A DNA stretch of 64,000 bases from Enterococcus sp. MMGLQ5-1 (GTDB taxonomy: Bacteria; Bacillota; Bacilli; Lactobacillales; Streptococcaceae): the NCBI RefSeq assembly GCF_013155265.1, contig NZ_JABJXU010000009.1, forward strand, positions 1 to 64,000. Direction: 5' to 3'. The notes under the pieces were generated by a model that ran no database searches, was not told the origin of the DNA, and worked only from the letters and a program-made list of their open reading frames with translations. Shown piece after piece: positions 10,312-19,399 of the stretch (position 1 is its first letter; every line of letters starts with the position of its first letter). The translations under genes and the position numbers were made by a program.

Positions 10312-11685
10312 ATGGATAATTTATTACAAAACAAGCTTTGGGAAAAAATTGAAGAATTGGCACTAAGAGAGCTCAGTAATCAAACCTATAATTTCTTTGT
10401 TAAAAATGCAAAAATAGGTTTAGTCACTGCCTCTCAAGTTGTTATTATTGTTGAACAACCAATGCAGGTTGATTTTTGGAAAAATGAAAAAATGCAAATG
10501 ATTATCATGGCCGCTTGCTTTGATATTCTAGAAAATGGCTCAAATATTATGCCCATTGTCTTAACAGAAGCAGATGCTGTTAAGCAGGGATTGACAAATA
10601 GCTCGCAAAAAAATTCAAAATTAGAGCATGAGATTGAAATTGATTTACCGCCTGTCAAAAGTAATTTGAATCCTAAATTTACATTTGAAAATTATGTTAT
10701 TGGTAAAGGAAACATGATGGCACATGCAGCAGCAGCGGCGGTTGCTGAAACTCCCGGAATTATTTATAACCCTTTATTTATATGGGGTGGCTCAGGACTT
10801 GGTAAAACACATTTAATGCATGCTGTAGGAAATGAAATACTAAAGCATAACCCAAAGGCGAGAATTAAATATATTTCTAGTGAAAATTTTGTAAATGAAT
10901 ATGTTAATTCCATGGCTAAAAAAACACAGCGCCAGTTTAAACGTGATTTTCGCAATTTAGACGTTTTACTCCTCGATGACATTCAATTTTTTTCAAATAA
11001 GGATGGAACTCAAGAAGAATTCTTTAATACATTTGAAGCACTCCATAATAACGAAAAACAAATTGTATTAACAAGTGACCGGATGGCTAAAGATATTGAA
11101 AATATGGAAATGCGTTTAGTTACAAGATTTGAGAGTGGGTTATCAACTGATATCACACCACCAGATTTAGATACGCGTGTTGCAATTTTAAGAGAAAAAG
11201 CGGAAGCACAAAGAATTAATTTTCCAAATGAGGTCTATGAGTATATCGCAGGAGTTGTAGATACAAATGTTAGGGAGCTGGAAGCTTCTTTGCGTGAGGT
11301 GGATCTTTATGCTAAAACATATCACAATGGAGAAGTAACGACAGCAATTGCTGCTGAGGCGCTAAAAATGAAGCGTAAGGAAGTCATTGCTGTTGGTGGC
11401 ATAACAATTGATAAAATTCAAACAGTTGTCGCAAAATACTATAAAATCCCTAAAAATGAGCTTGTTGGAAAAAAAAGAAATAAAGAATATGCCGTTCCAC
11501 GTCAAATTGCCATGTATCTCACGAGAGAACTAACCGATGCTAGTTTGCCACAAATCGGACAAGAATTTGGCGGAAAAGATCATACAACAGTAATGTATGC
11601 ACACCGAAAATTGAAAAAAGATGTGAAATTTGATTTAAAACTTCAAAGTGAAATTAATGAAATCCAAGATAAGCTGATTAACTAA
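10312..11685 (+). CDS. dnaA: Chromosomal replication initiator DnaA
   Basis: 457 aa, the normal length. AAA+ ATPase that binds DnaA boxes, melts oriC and loads helicase. Domain I is residues 1-90, and a short linker follows. The AAA+ domain has GGSGLGKTH (Walker A, about 158-166), LLLDDIQFF (Walker B), and LVTRFESGL (sensor/box VII region). The C-terminal DNA-binding domain carries the DnaA signature IGQEFGGKDHTTVMYAHRKL. GGAG is about 5 nt before the ATG at 10312. DnaA boxes flank both sides, so autoregulation is expected. The start of dnaN is 446 bp downstream, behind a tRNA gene. Confidence 0.98.
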   Translation: MDNLLQNKLWEKIEELALRELSNQTYNFFVKNAKIGLVTASQVVIIVEQPMQVDFWKNEKMQMIIMAACFDILENGSNIMPIVLTEADAVKQGLTNSSQKNSKLEHEIEIDLPPVKSNLNPKFTFENYVIGKGNMMAHAAAAAVAETPGIIYNPLFIWGGSGLGKTHLMHAVGNEILKHNPKARIKYISSENFVNEYVNSMAKKTQRQFKRDFRNLDVLLLDDIQFFSNKDGTQEEFFNTFEALHNNEKQIVLTSDRMAKDIENMEMRLVTRFESGLSTDITPPDLDTRVAILREKAEAQRINFPNEVYEYIAGVVDTNVRELEASLREVDLYAKTYHNGEVTTAIAAEALKMKRKEVIAVGGITIDKIQTVVAKYYKIPKNELVGKKRNKEYAVPRQIAMYLTRELTDASLPQIGQEFGGKDHTTVMYAHRKLKKDVKFDLKLQSEINEIQDKLIN

Positions 11686-11705
11686 TGATAAGTTATTTTT
11701 ATATT

Positions 11706-11860
11706 TGTGGATAACTAGGGAAATATGACACAAGTTTATCCCCAAGTTATCCACATGTTAAAAACCCATGAAGCTTACTTTATTTGGAGTTATCCACATA
11801 ATTCACAGCACTTATTATTATTATTATATCTATTTATTCTATTAATAAAAAAAATGCTTT
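11706..11860. other. oriC: oriC, downstream boxes and candidate unwinding element
   Basis: Exact DnaA boxes at 11706-11714 (reverse), 11747-11755 and 11790-11798, plus TTATCCCCA at 11736-11744. Thirteen bases after the last box a run of TTA/ATT triplets starts (11812-11828), then AT-only sequence to about 11855. The triplet run matches the relaxed DnaA-trio pattern on the complementary strand, so this is the likely melting site. Confidence 0.8.
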
Positions 11861-11876
11861 ATCGCAATATTTGTGA

Positions 11877-11904
11877 TTGACAGCAGTTTTCACTTTGATA
11901 TAAT
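11877..11904 (+). promoter_or_regulatory. Promoter of tRNA-Arg
   Basis: TTGACA (11877-11882), 16-bp spacer, extended -10 TGATATAAT ending 11904. It is the strongest consensus promoter nearby and starts transcription inside the dnaA-dnaN gap. Confidence 0.8.
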
Positions 11905-11934
11905 TTAAAATGTTGCTTGAGAATTTTAGTTTGA

Positions 11935-12008
11935 GGTTCAGTAGCTCAGTTGGATAGAGCAATCGCCTTCTAAGCGATCGGTCGGGGGTTCGAATCCCTC
12001 CTGAATCA
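11935..12008 (+). tRNA. tRNA-Arg (anticodon TCT)
   Basis: 74-nt cloverleaf, with a 7-bp acceptor stem (one G-T pair), D arm GCTC/GAGC, anticodon loop CTTCTAA with TCT reading AGA, and T arm with TTCGAAT. CCA is not encoded. It sits between dnaA and dnaN with its own promoter and terminator. Confidence 0.95.
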
Positions 12009-12016
12009 TTTAATAG

Positions 12017-12045
12017 AACCTGATTATCCTAATCAGGTTTTTTTA
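12017..12045 (+). terminator. Terminator of tRNA-Arg
   Basis: 10-bp stem AACCTGATTA / TAATCAGGTT with a 3-nt loop, followed by a T run. Confidence 0.9.
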
Positions 12046-12131
12046 TTCAGAAAAGTAAGTGACTTATAGAAGAATATCCATATAATTATATGTTATAATC
12101 ATGTTATTGAAGCAGAAAATAAGGAGTCTCT

Positions 12132-13286
12132 ATGTTAAAATTTAGAATTAATAAAAATGCATTTTTAGCTAATTTACGTCTGGCTCAAAAAGCAATTACA
12201 GGAAAAATTGTAATTCCGGTTTTAAATTTTGTTAAAATTGATGTTAGTAGTGAAGGAATGACATTAATTGGCTCAAATGGTAAAATTACAATTGAAACTT
12301 TTTTAGCTGTGGACAACGAAGATGCAGGCATGGTTATTGAAGAAACAGGCGGTATTTTATTAGAGGTAGGTTTTTTCTCAAGAGTAATATCTAGTTTACC
12401 AGACTATGAGTTCACTTTACAGGTGCTTGACAATAATGTAGTCAATATCATCAGTGGGCAAACAGATTTACATTTAAACGGAATGAATGTTGAGGATTAT
12501 CCGCAAATCAAGACCTTTGATCAAGAAAAGCCTTTAAAAATGCCTGTCAAGCTTTTTAAAAATCTGATAATGGAAACCAATTTTGCAGCGAGCACTCAAG
12601 AAAGTAGACCAATTTTAACAGGTGTCTGCTTTAAGCTAGAGGACAATCAAAATTTAATTGCAACAGCAACGGATGCCCATCGTATGACAAGAAGGGTTAT
12701 TCAGCTACCTAACCCTTCAGAAAATTTTCAGTCTGTAATTCCAAGTAAAAGCTTAAAAGAATTTACTAATGTTTTTAGCAATGATGAACAGGAATTTGAA
12801 ATGCTGTTCTCTGATACACAGGTTCAATTTAGAACAGATACAATTTCTCTTTACACGCGTTTACTAGATGGAAATTATCCTGATACGGAGCGCATTATCC
12901 CTAAAGATTTTAATACTACGGTTGTTTTTGATAGCTTTGAATTACGTCAAGTAATGAATCGTGCAGCCCTATTAACCTCTAATGACAGAAGTCGATCGAT
13001 TCAATTTGATATACAACAAGATAAGATTACACTATATGGTAATTCTCCAGAAATCGGTAATATTAAAGAAGACGTTGCTTTCGAAACATTTTCAGGCAAT
13101 GACTTATTAATTAGCTTTAATCCTGTTTTTATGTCTGAAGCCTTGACTGCCTTTGGTGAAGGAAAGATTATTATTAAATTTACAGAATCTATTCGGCCTT
13201 TTATTTTAAGTCCAGAATCGATTGGAGATAAATTTATTCAATTAATTACACCAATAAGAACCAACGCCTCAATTCCTAATAAATAA
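12132..13286 (+). CDS. dnaN: DNA polymerase III beta subunit (sliding clamp)
   Basis: 384 aa, close to the usual 370-380. Ring-shaped dimer that tethers the replicative polymerase. The N-terminus MLKFRINKNAFLANL, central domain sequence with TATDAHRMTRR, and C-terminal end with the typical L-x-T-P-I-R-T pattern (LITPIRTN) are clear beta-clamp features. AAGGAG lies at 12121-12126 just before the ATG. Unlike the common arrangement, a tRNA gene with terminator separates it from dnaA, so dnaN needs its own promoter, probably in 12046-12120. Confidence 0.97.
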   Translation: MLKFRINKNAFLANLRLAQKAITGKIVIPVLNFVKIDVSSEGMTLIGSNGKITIETFLAVDNEDAGMVIEETGGILLEVGFFSRVISSLPDYEFTLQVLDNNVVNIISGQTDLHLNGMNVEDYPQIKTFDQEKPLKMPVKLFKNLIMETNFAASTQESRPILTGVCFKLEDNQNLIATATDAHRMTRRVIQLPNPSENFQSVIPSKSLKEFTNVFSNDEQEFEMLFSDTQVQFRTDTISLYTRLLDGNYPDTERIIPKDFNTTVVFDSFELRQVMNRAALLTSNDRSRSIQFDIQQDKITLYGNSPEIGNIKEDVAFETFSGNDLLISFNPVFMSEALTAFGEGKIIIKFTESIRPFILSPESIGDKFIQLITPIRTNASIPNK

Positions 13287-13293
13287 TATCTAG

Positions 13294-13339
13294 ATTGACA
13301 ATTTATTTTACTGAAGTAAGGTAAGTTGTCAATTTTTTG
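13294..13339 (+). terminator. Terminator of dnaN
   Basis: Long hairpin: 5' arm 13294-13312, 3' arm 13315-13333. Up to 18-19 pairs form if G-U is allowed, followed by six Ts. Confidence 0.85.
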
Positions 13340-13411
13340 TCAATTCAATTTTTAGATAAGAATCTTTTCAACCGCTAGGATTAAAAATTATTAAAAGAAA
13401 TGGGAGAAAAA

Positions 13412-14311
13412 ATGCTTAAGGTAGAAAATTTGGTAAAATCTTTTGGAGATTACAAGGCTGTCAACGATATTAGTTTTGAAATTCCGAAAGGAAAAATTTT
13501 GGGCTTGATTGGGCAAAATGGTGCTGGTAAAACAACAACCTTTCGTTTAATTTTAGATTTTTTAAAAGCAGATAAGGGCTTAATATTGTGGGATAATCAG
13601 CCTGTAACTAAAGAAATTTACAATCTAATTGGTTATATGCCAGAAGAAAGAGGTCTTTATCCTAAAGAAACCGTTGAAAATCAATTGATTTACTTTGCAT
13701 CACTTAGAGGAATGAAAAGGAAGGATGCTAGCGATCGGATTGATCGGTGGATGGAAAATTTTCAAGTAAAAGGCAAAAGAACAGATAAATTAAAAAAATT
13801 ATCAAAGGGAAATCAGCAAAAGGTGCAGCTGATTGCTACATTGCTTCATGAGCCAAAATTGGTGATTTTAGATGAACCATTTTCGGGTCTTGATCCTGTT
13901 AATGCAGGCATCTTAAAAGATGCAATTATTAACTTAAAATCACAAGGCGCATCAGTTATTTTTAGCTCACATAATATGGATAATGTAGAGCAAATTAGTG
14001 ATCACTTAGTAATGCTCAAATCAGGTAAAATGGTCTTAAATGGTGAAATTCATCAGATTCGTGAAAGCTTTGGTAGGACAAAGCTGTTACTTGAGGCACC
14101 TATTTCAAAAGCAGCACTTTTAGCAATAGATGGTGTTTTAGAAGTAAAAGAAAATGAAAGTCAGTTATATGAAATCAAATTAAGAGACGAGTCCATAGGG
14201 CATGAAATTTTTAAATTAGTTAATGTTAATAATTACATTCCTGTCTTCAGCCAACAGCCACCCACTTTGGAAGAAATTTTTAAAATGAAAGCAGGGGCAC
14301 CAAATGAATAA
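13412..14311 (+). CDS. ABC-2 type exporter ATP-binding protein, NatA/YhaQ-like
   Basis: 299 aa. ATPase of a two-gene exporter with the next gene. Walker A GQNGAGKT (34-41), signature LSKGNQQKVQ, Walker B LVILDEPFSGLDP, and an H-loop in SSHNMD; the C-terminal extension is typical of NatA/YhaQ. Relatives export sodium or drugs, but the substrate here is unknown. ATG at 13412 is preferred over the ATG at 13400 because GGGAG precedes it. The stop overlaps the permease start by 8 bp, so the two are translationally coupled. Confidence 0.88.
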   Translation: MLKVENLVKSFGDYKAVNDISFEIPKGKILGLIGQNGAGKTTTFRLILDFLKADKGLILWDNQPVTKEIYNLIGYMPEERGLYPKETVENQLIYFASLRGMKRKDASDRIDRWMENFQVKGKRTDKLKKLSKGNQQKVQLIATLLHEPKLVILDEPFSGLDPVNAGILKDAIINLKSQGASVIFSSHNMDNVEQISDHLVMLKSGKMVLNGEIHQIRESFGRTKLLLEAPISKAALLAIDGVLEVKENESQLYEIKLRDESIGHEIFKLVNVNNYIPVFSQQPPTLEEIFKMKAGAPNE

Positions 14312-15632
14312 TAAATTTTGGATTATTGTTAGAGAAGTATATCGTAAAAATGTTAAATCCTGGTCTTTTTTAGTGGCGATTTTAGCGCCTATTTTAATGG
14401 TTGGTATCATTTTTCTAATTAGCTTTTTATCAGTTAAATCCACTGGAGTAATGGATAAGCAAAAAATTGCAATTGTTTCTGATGTAGATGCAGTTAATCA
14501 AGTATTCAAGGTTGCTAATAAAAATACTAATGAGTCGAGTGATTTAATAGCATACACCCAAACCTCAAATAAAGACGTTGAATACACTTTTATATCAAGT
14601 GAGGATAAAGCTAAGGAAGAGTTAAAAAAACAAAAAATAGCAGCTTATATTGTGATTAAGGATGTTTCTAATCAACTGGTTGCTAATATATACAGTACAG
14701 ACGCCACCATTCAAGACCAAATTTCGCCAATTACTCAAATGATCAACGGCGTTCAAAGTAATATTAATGTTCAAAAAACCCAAATATCCCAAGCTGATTT
14801 AGCAATTTTAGGTCAACAAGCCTCAGTCAAGCAAAAAACAATTTCCTTTGAAGATTCCGGAAAAATTATTGAGGGCGAAGATTATTCCGCGATTAAATCG
14901 GTAGTTTCATATCTGATTGTTATTTTAATATTCTTCTTTATCATGTTTTTTGCGACTAGTATTACACAAGAAATTGCCTCGGAAAAAGGAACACGAATTA
15001 TGGAGATACTGCTTTCAAGTGTGCCGGCTAAAACTCATTTTTATGGCAAAATTGTTGGTATTATTTTGGTTGTATTAACGCAACTGATTTCATATGTATT
15101 AGTATTTGGACTAGGTTTTTTACAAATTAAAAATAGTTTTGGTGGGTTAATTGATCAAGCCTTAAAAAATATTGATTTAAATAAAATATTTGGTGATGGT
15201 TTTTATATGGTTATTCCAATTATTTTAGTTAGCTTTGCCTTATATATTGTAGTTGCTGCACTATGTGGTTCCTTAGTTTCTAAGATGGAGGATGTACCAA
15301 AGGCAACACAGCCAATTGTATATATTGCCCTAGTCGGTTATATGGGAACATTAGCGCTTGGAAATGGTAAGGATACCATCATTTTAAAAGTATTAAGCTA
15401 TCTACCATTTACTTCAACTTTTGCGATGCCTACCCGCTTAGCTAAGGGTGTTGCAACGACTTTTGATGCATGGATTTCGGTGCTTGTTTTGATAATAGCA
15501 ACCTTGGTTATATTAAGATTTTCAGCAAAAATGTACCAAAGTAATGTTTTGATTTATAATGATAATGGTTTATTCACAAGTTTCAAAGAAGGCTTAGGTT
15601 ATATGAAACAAAACCGAAAGAATAATGGGTAA
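14304..15632 (+). CDS. ABC-2 type exporter permease, NatB/YhaP-like
   Basis: 442 aa. One membrane segment near residues 18-42, then a large extracellular domain (about 43-195), then five or six membrane segments between about 196 and 425. The motif ITQEIASEKGTRIMEILLSSV after the second membrane segment is typical of NatB/YhaP permeases. It pairs with the ATPase encoded upstream. Substrate not determined; sodium or antimicrobial export are the family precedents. Confidence 0.87.
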   Translation: MNNKFWIIVREVYRKNVKSWSFLVAILAPILMVGIIFLISFLSVKSTGVMDKQKIAIVSDVDAVNQVFKVANKNTNESSDLIAYTQTSNKDVEYTFISSEDKAKEELKKQKIAAYIVIKDVSNQLVANIYSTDATIQDQISPITQMINGVQSNINVQKTQISQADLAILGQQASVKQKTISFEDSGKIIEGEDYSAIKSVVSYLIVILIFFFIMFFATSITQEIASEKGTRIMEILLSSVPAKTHFYGKIVGIILVVLTQLISYVLVFGLGFLQIKNSFGGLIDQALKNIDLNKIFGDGFYMVIPIILVSFALYIVVAALCGSLVSKMEDVPKATQPIVYIALVGYMGTLALGNGKDTIILKVLSYLPFTSTFAMPTRLAKGVATTFDAWISVLVLIIATLVILRFSAKMYQSNVLIYNDNGLFTSFKEGLGYMKQNRKNNG

Positions 15633-15644
15633 TTAATCAGAGAG

Positions 15645-15697
15645 ATTAACCAGATTACAAATTATTGACACTTAAGTTAATTTGTAATCTGGTTAAT
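15645..15697. terminator. Bidirectional terminator, natB-like / MATE
   Basis: Perfect 20-bp stem (15645-15664 with 15678-15697) and a 13-nt loop between converging genes, followed by a T-rich tract on the plus strand. Confidence 0.9.
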
Positions 15698-15701
15698 TTC
15701 T

Positions 15702-17003
15702 TTATTTTTTTACAATAATTTGCTTTTTTAAATAATAATTTAATAGAATTGCTCGCCACAGGTTATCAATGCCTTGTGCAAGCCATAAGCCAATTATTGC
15801 CAATTCTAGATGTATGCCAAGTATATAAGTCAGTAAAACACGTACAAGCCACATACCGATAGTTGTTGCAATAAAAGGTGTCTTGGTATCTCCAAGCGCC
15901 TGTAAAGCCGCAGTTTGATTTATTGTTAGGGCTACGACTGGAGAAGCGATTAGCATGATGATGACTGCTTTTATAATATTATTATAAATTGCTGGTTCAG
16001 TGCTAAATAAAGTTACAATTGGTTGACAAAAAATTAATAAAAGTAAATTAGCTGTAATCATTGAGTAAATAGCATAGCGATTACTTGAATTGATGATTTG
16101 CTTAATTTTGCTAATACTACCAGCGCCTTTCGCTTGTCCAATTAAGGTCGCTGTTGCCGTTGCTAGACCAAATAAAGGCATATATGTAAAGCTGGATATT
16201 GTTTCTAAAATTGTATTTGCAGCAAAAATTATATTTCCCATTTGAATGACTAAGAAATTTACAAAGACATCCCCACCGCGCATCATTAAACGTTCACCCA
16301 TTGCAGGTAAGGTTAGATAATAAACTGATTTTAAATCAGAAAATTTTGTTTTAATATTAAATTTAAAAGCTAGCTCGGTTTTTTTGAGCGCATGGAAAAG
16401 TAAGATACAACCAATTATTCTAGCAATTGTTGTTCCTATACCTGAACCAGCAATCCCCATTTTTAAAATGAATATAAAATAGATATCTAGACAAATATTA
16501 AAAAGATTAACATAGATGCTGACTAGCATCGGTGTTCTTGTATCACCTGTACTTCTTAGAATAGCACCTAAAACAGTTAGTACGCTCCAAAAAACAGATA
16601 AGCCACCTACCCAGAATAAAAATATACTTGCGGAGCTTAGAACTTGATTGCTTGCACCAATTAAAGTCAGAATGGAGCGATTAAATATAATTGTAATAAG
16701 TCCGATAATTATACCGATGATAATCGCAAGATTAATAATTAATTTTACGATTTCTTGAGCCTGTCTTATTTTTTTGGCGCCAATATACCTTGAAATTAAG
16801 CTACTAGCAGCAATACCAACTGCTAAAAAAATAGCCTGGTAAACAGCCATCAAGCTATTTACCAAACCCACCGCAGTTACAGCCGTTAAACTAATCTTGG
16901 CGATAATTAAGCCATCCACAAAACCGACTGCAGTTTGTAGAAGGTTTTCAATGGTCGTAGGAATTGCTAACTGCAATAATTCTTTTCTTATTTTTTTCAC
17001 CAT
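15702..17003 (-). CDS. MATE family efflux transporter
   Basis: 433 aa with about 12 hydrophobic segments in two similar halves, as in MATE (MatE) cation-coupled drug exporters such as NorM/DinF relatives. The N-terminus LLQLAIPTTIENLLQTAVGF and the motif for the first half (VGFVDGLIIAKISLTAVTAVG) are characteristic. Substrate unknown. AAGGA precedes the ATG. The DUF536 gene is 38 bp upstream on the same strand, so the two may share a transcript. Confidence 0.9.
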   Translation of the reverse strand: MVKKIRKELLQLAIPTTIENLLQTAVGFVDGLIIAKISLTAVTAVGLVNSLMAVYQAIFLAVGIAASSLISRYIGAKKIRQAQEIVKLIINLAIIIGIIIGLITIIFNRSILTLIGASNQVLSSASIFLFWVGGLSVFWSVLTVLGAILRSTGDTRTPMLVSIYVNLFNICLDIYFIFILKMGIAGSGIGTTIARIIGCILLFHALKKTELAFKFNIKTKFSDLKSVYYLTLPAMGERLMMRGGDVFVNFLVIQMGNIIFAANTILETISSFTYMPLFGLATATATLIGQAKGAGSISKIKQIINSSNRYAIYSMITANLLLLIFCQPIVTLFSTEPAIYNNIIKAVIIMLIASPVVALTINQTAALQALGDTKTPFIATTIGMWLVRVLLTYILGIHLELAIIGLWLAQGIDNLWRAILLNYYLKKQIIVKK

Positions 17004-17041
17004 TTAAATTCCTTTTAATGAAATGATATGTAATGCATTTG

Positions 17042-17596
17042 TTACTCTAGGGGTTGACTCGGTTCATGGTTCTTTTTCTTTTTTGAAAAAAGTCGAGCTA
17101 GGAAGCCTTTTGCCTGCTCTTCTTTTAGTTCAAGCGATAAAACTTCTGAATCCTGCATTGCCCGAGCTGTTAGCTGTTGCTGCTGATCAATTTGTTTATC
17201 CTTCTCAGAAATTTGCAAATCTTTAACGGATATTTGACGATCTTTTTCATTTAATTGCTGATCTTTTTTCTCAATTTGTAAGTCCTTAGCCTGCAATTGA
17301 GCATAAAGACGATTAATTTCTGCTTCTTTACTTTCAATTACAAGCTTAAGTGGATTTATTTGCTCATCGTCAATCTTTTTATTGCTGTCACTTTTTGTTA
17401 AATTGATTTTTGCGTCTAATTTATAGATTTCAGCTAATTTTTCAATGCCTTCTAAGGTTACTACATTTTTACCAAGTTCATTTTTAGAGAAATATTGTTC
17501 TTCTAATTTTTTAACTCGATTGTTCATTGCTTGGCGTGTCACCCCAAAAATATCTGCTAACTCTGTAATTGTTTGTGGTGTATTGATTTCGATCAT
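17042..17596 (-). CDS. DUF536-type HTH and coiled-coil protein
   Basis: 184 aa from ATG at 17596, which has GGGAGG just upstream (a TTG at 17608 would be the longer option). The N-terminal 50 residues form a winged-helix-like DNA-binding unit (TITELADIFGVTRQAMNNRVKKL). Residues about 95-145 are a coiled coil made of seven-residue repeats of the type K-D-x-Q-I/L-x-x (LQIEKKDQQLNEKDRQI and on). The tail is basic (FLARLFSKKKKNH). Such proteins are known mostly from plasmids of lactic acid bacteria, where their role in maintenance is uncertain; here the neighbours are chromosomal. Confidence 0.75.
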   Translation of the reverse strand: MIEINTPQTITELADIFGVTRQAMNNRVKKLEEQYFSKNELGKNVVTLEGIEKLAEIYKLDAKINLTKSDSNKKIDDEQINPLKLVIESKEAEINRLYAQLQAKDLQIEKKDQQLNEKDRQISVKDLQISEKDKQIDQQQQLTARAMQDSEVLSLELKEEQAKGFLARLFSKKKKNHEPSQPLE

Positions 17597-17683
17597 GATG
17601 CCTCCCAAAAAAGTTTATGTAATTTATTGTAAACAAAAAAAAACAGATTGTAAATGATAAGTAAAAATAACTACTAAGGTAAT

Positions 17684-18433
17684 TTATGGTGCAACACCAT
17701 ATAAAGTACTAGCTTTGATGGCATTAAAGACTCTATTTTTGGCTAGCTTGACTGCTTCGTTTAAATCAATATTAATTGCTAGGCTTGATGCGATATCCGC
17801 AGCTAACATACAGCCTGAACCATTAGCATTTTTGGGAATTTTTTCAAGCTGGAGCACATTAAAATTCTGACCATCATAGAATAGGTCAAGAGCATTTGTT
17901 GTTTTTAAGCGATTGCCACCTTTAAGTAAAACATTTGGTACACCTAGATTAACTATTTTTTTACAAAAGTTTTCCATATCCTTGACATTATTGATGCTTC
18001 CTTGACAAATAATTTCTGCTTCTTTAAGATTTGGTGTAATAATGCTTGCTCTTGGTAGTAAATACTGGACTATTGCTTGACTCATAATTGAAACTTCCTG
18101 ATCTAAAGCTTCTTTAAAAACCAGAACAGGATCTAAAATGATTGGCGTAGTAGGAAAATAATTTAAAAATTTTGCAACAGCTTGAATCATTTCAATATTA
18201 GGTAGCAATCCAATTTTGATTGCAGCGAATGGAATCGATTTTAAGGTTTCTAGCTCTTCTTTGAATATTTCAATATCGATTGGATGAATTTGATATTCTG
18301 ATTGCTTCATGGTTACAATCGAAGTAATAGCAACAAACCCAAACAGCTTATTTTTCTTAAAGGTTGCTAAATCAGTTTGAAGACCGCCACCTGATAAGGT
18401 ATCACTTCCAGCAATTGTTAATATATATTTCAT
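17684..18433 (-). CDS. thiD: Hydroxymethylpyrimidine / pyridoxine kinase (ThiD/PdxK)
   Basis: 249 aa ribokinase-fold kinase. N-terminal [24 protein letters not shown], and the C-terminal anion-hole motif [18 protein letters not shown] are diagnostic. It phosphorylates hydroxymethylpyrimidine for thiamine synthesis or pyridoxal/pyridoxine; in Lactobacillales this copy beside truA is usually called ThiD or PdxK, and no other thiamine gene is nearby, so vitamin B6 salvage is equally possible. It overlaps truA by 4 bp (ATGA-type coupling). Confidence 0.88.
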   Translation of the reverse strand: MKYILTIAGSDTLSGGGLQTDLATFKKNKLFGFVAITSIVTMKQSEYQIHPIDIEIFKEELETLKSIPFAAIKIGLLPNIEMIQAVAKFLNYFPTTPIILDPVLVFKEALDQEVSIMSQAIVQYLLPRASIITPNLKEAEIICQGSINNVKDMENFCKKIVNLGVPNVLLKGGNRLKTTNALDLFYDGQNFNVLQLEKIPKNANGSGCMLAADIASSLAINIDLNEAVKLAKNRVFNAIKASTLYGVAP

Positions 18434-19179
18434 GATAAATATTTCACCTCTTTTAGATACAAGCCCTCAGGATGAGCAGTTGGACCAGCTAAATTACGAT
18501 TTTTAGTGATTAAAATTTGATTGATTTGTTCTTTTGGCATTCTTTGATTTCCTATTTTAATCAATGTACCTACCATATTTCTAACTTGCTTGTAAAGAAA
18601 GCCGTTGCCTTCAAATAAAAAATGTATTTGATTTGAGTGTTCATAGATCTCAGCCCGATAAATTGTTCTTACTTTGTCTTCAACAGAGCCACCAGTTGCT
18701 GTAAAACCTGTAAAATCATGTGTCCCGATGAGATATTGAATTGCTTCTTGCATTAATTTTATATCTAATGAATATGGAAAGTAGCTTGAATAATGACGTT
18801 TAAAGGGATTACGGGGTTTTCCAATATCTAATTTAAATAAATAGGTTTTTTGGTGAGGATTGTAACGTGCATGCCAATCGTTAGGAACTTTTTCAACTGA
18901 AATGACAGCAATGTCTTCATCAGTTTGTGTATCAAATGCATATCTTAATTTTTCGCAATCGCGATTAGTCCTTAAATCAAAATGAATAACCTGTCCTAAA
19001 GCGTGAACAAATGCATCTGTCCTACCAGAGCCTTGGACATTTACTTGGAAACCACTATTAAGCTTTGTTAATGTTTTTTCTAAGCATTCTTGCACGCTTC
19101 GGACATTATTTTGCTTTTGAAAACCGTGAAATAGTGAGCCATCATAGGCAATTATTGCTTTGTACCTTGTTTGTGTCAT
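18430..19179 (-). CDS. truA: tRNA pseudouridine(38-40) synthase TruA
   Basis: 249 aa, normal length. Modifies uridines 38-40 of the tRNA anticodon arm. The catalytic Asp is Asp55 in [26 protein letters not shown] and the C-terminal [13 protein letters not shown] are also typical. First gene of the truA-thiD pair, a common Lactobacillales arrangement. The upstream gap holds a parS site. Confidence 0.95.
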   Translation of the reverse strand: MTQTRYKAIIAYDGSLFHGFQKQNNVRSVQECLEKTLTKLNSGFQVNVQGSGRTDAFVHALGQVIHFDLRTNRDCEKLRYAFDTQTDEDIAVISVEKVPNDWHARYNPHQKTYLFKLDIGKPRNPFKRHYSSYFPYSLDIKLMQEAIQYLIGTHDFTGFTATGGSVEDKVRTIYRAEIYEHSNQIHFLFEGNGFLYKQVRNMVGTLIKIGNQRMPKEQINQILITKNRNLAGPTAHPEGLYLKEVKYLS

Positions 19180-19259
19180 TTTTTAAGTCACCCTTAAATT
19201 TATTTTCATTTATTATACCATTAATCATTTAACAAATATTTAGTAAATATCTATTTGGA

Positions 19260-19275
19260 TGTTTCACGTGAAACA
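19260..19275. other. parS: parS centromere-like site upstream of truA
   Basis: TGTTTCACGTGAAACA again, here extended to an 18-bp palindrome by flanking A and T. It lies in the truA / sucrose phosphorylase gap, about 9 kb right of dnaA. Confidence 0.92.
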
Positions 19276-19312
19276 TTGGGCTAATAAAAAAATTAATAAA
19301 CGATAATAGCTC

Positions 19313-19361
19313 TTGTTAATTTTTTAATAATTAGGTAAAATCAATTATGGAAGCGGTTGCT
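19313..19361 (+). promoter_or_regulatory. Promoter and cre-like operator of sucrose phosphorylase
   Basis: TTGTTA (19313-19318), 17 bp, TAAAAT (19336-19341). TGGAAGCGGTTGCT (19348-19361) fits the catabolite-responsive element pattern except for its last base. It would lie at about the transcription start, suggesting CcpA or LacI-type repression. Confidence 0.55.
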
Positions 19362-19399
19362 TTTTTGTGATAAACGTTTGACATAAATAGGAGGGTAAT

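Noticed and set aside
10148-10363. 71-codon leftward open frame across the dnaA start
   Set aside because: It runs through the DnaA-box array and dnaA start; codons derive from box repeats; no ribosome binding site.
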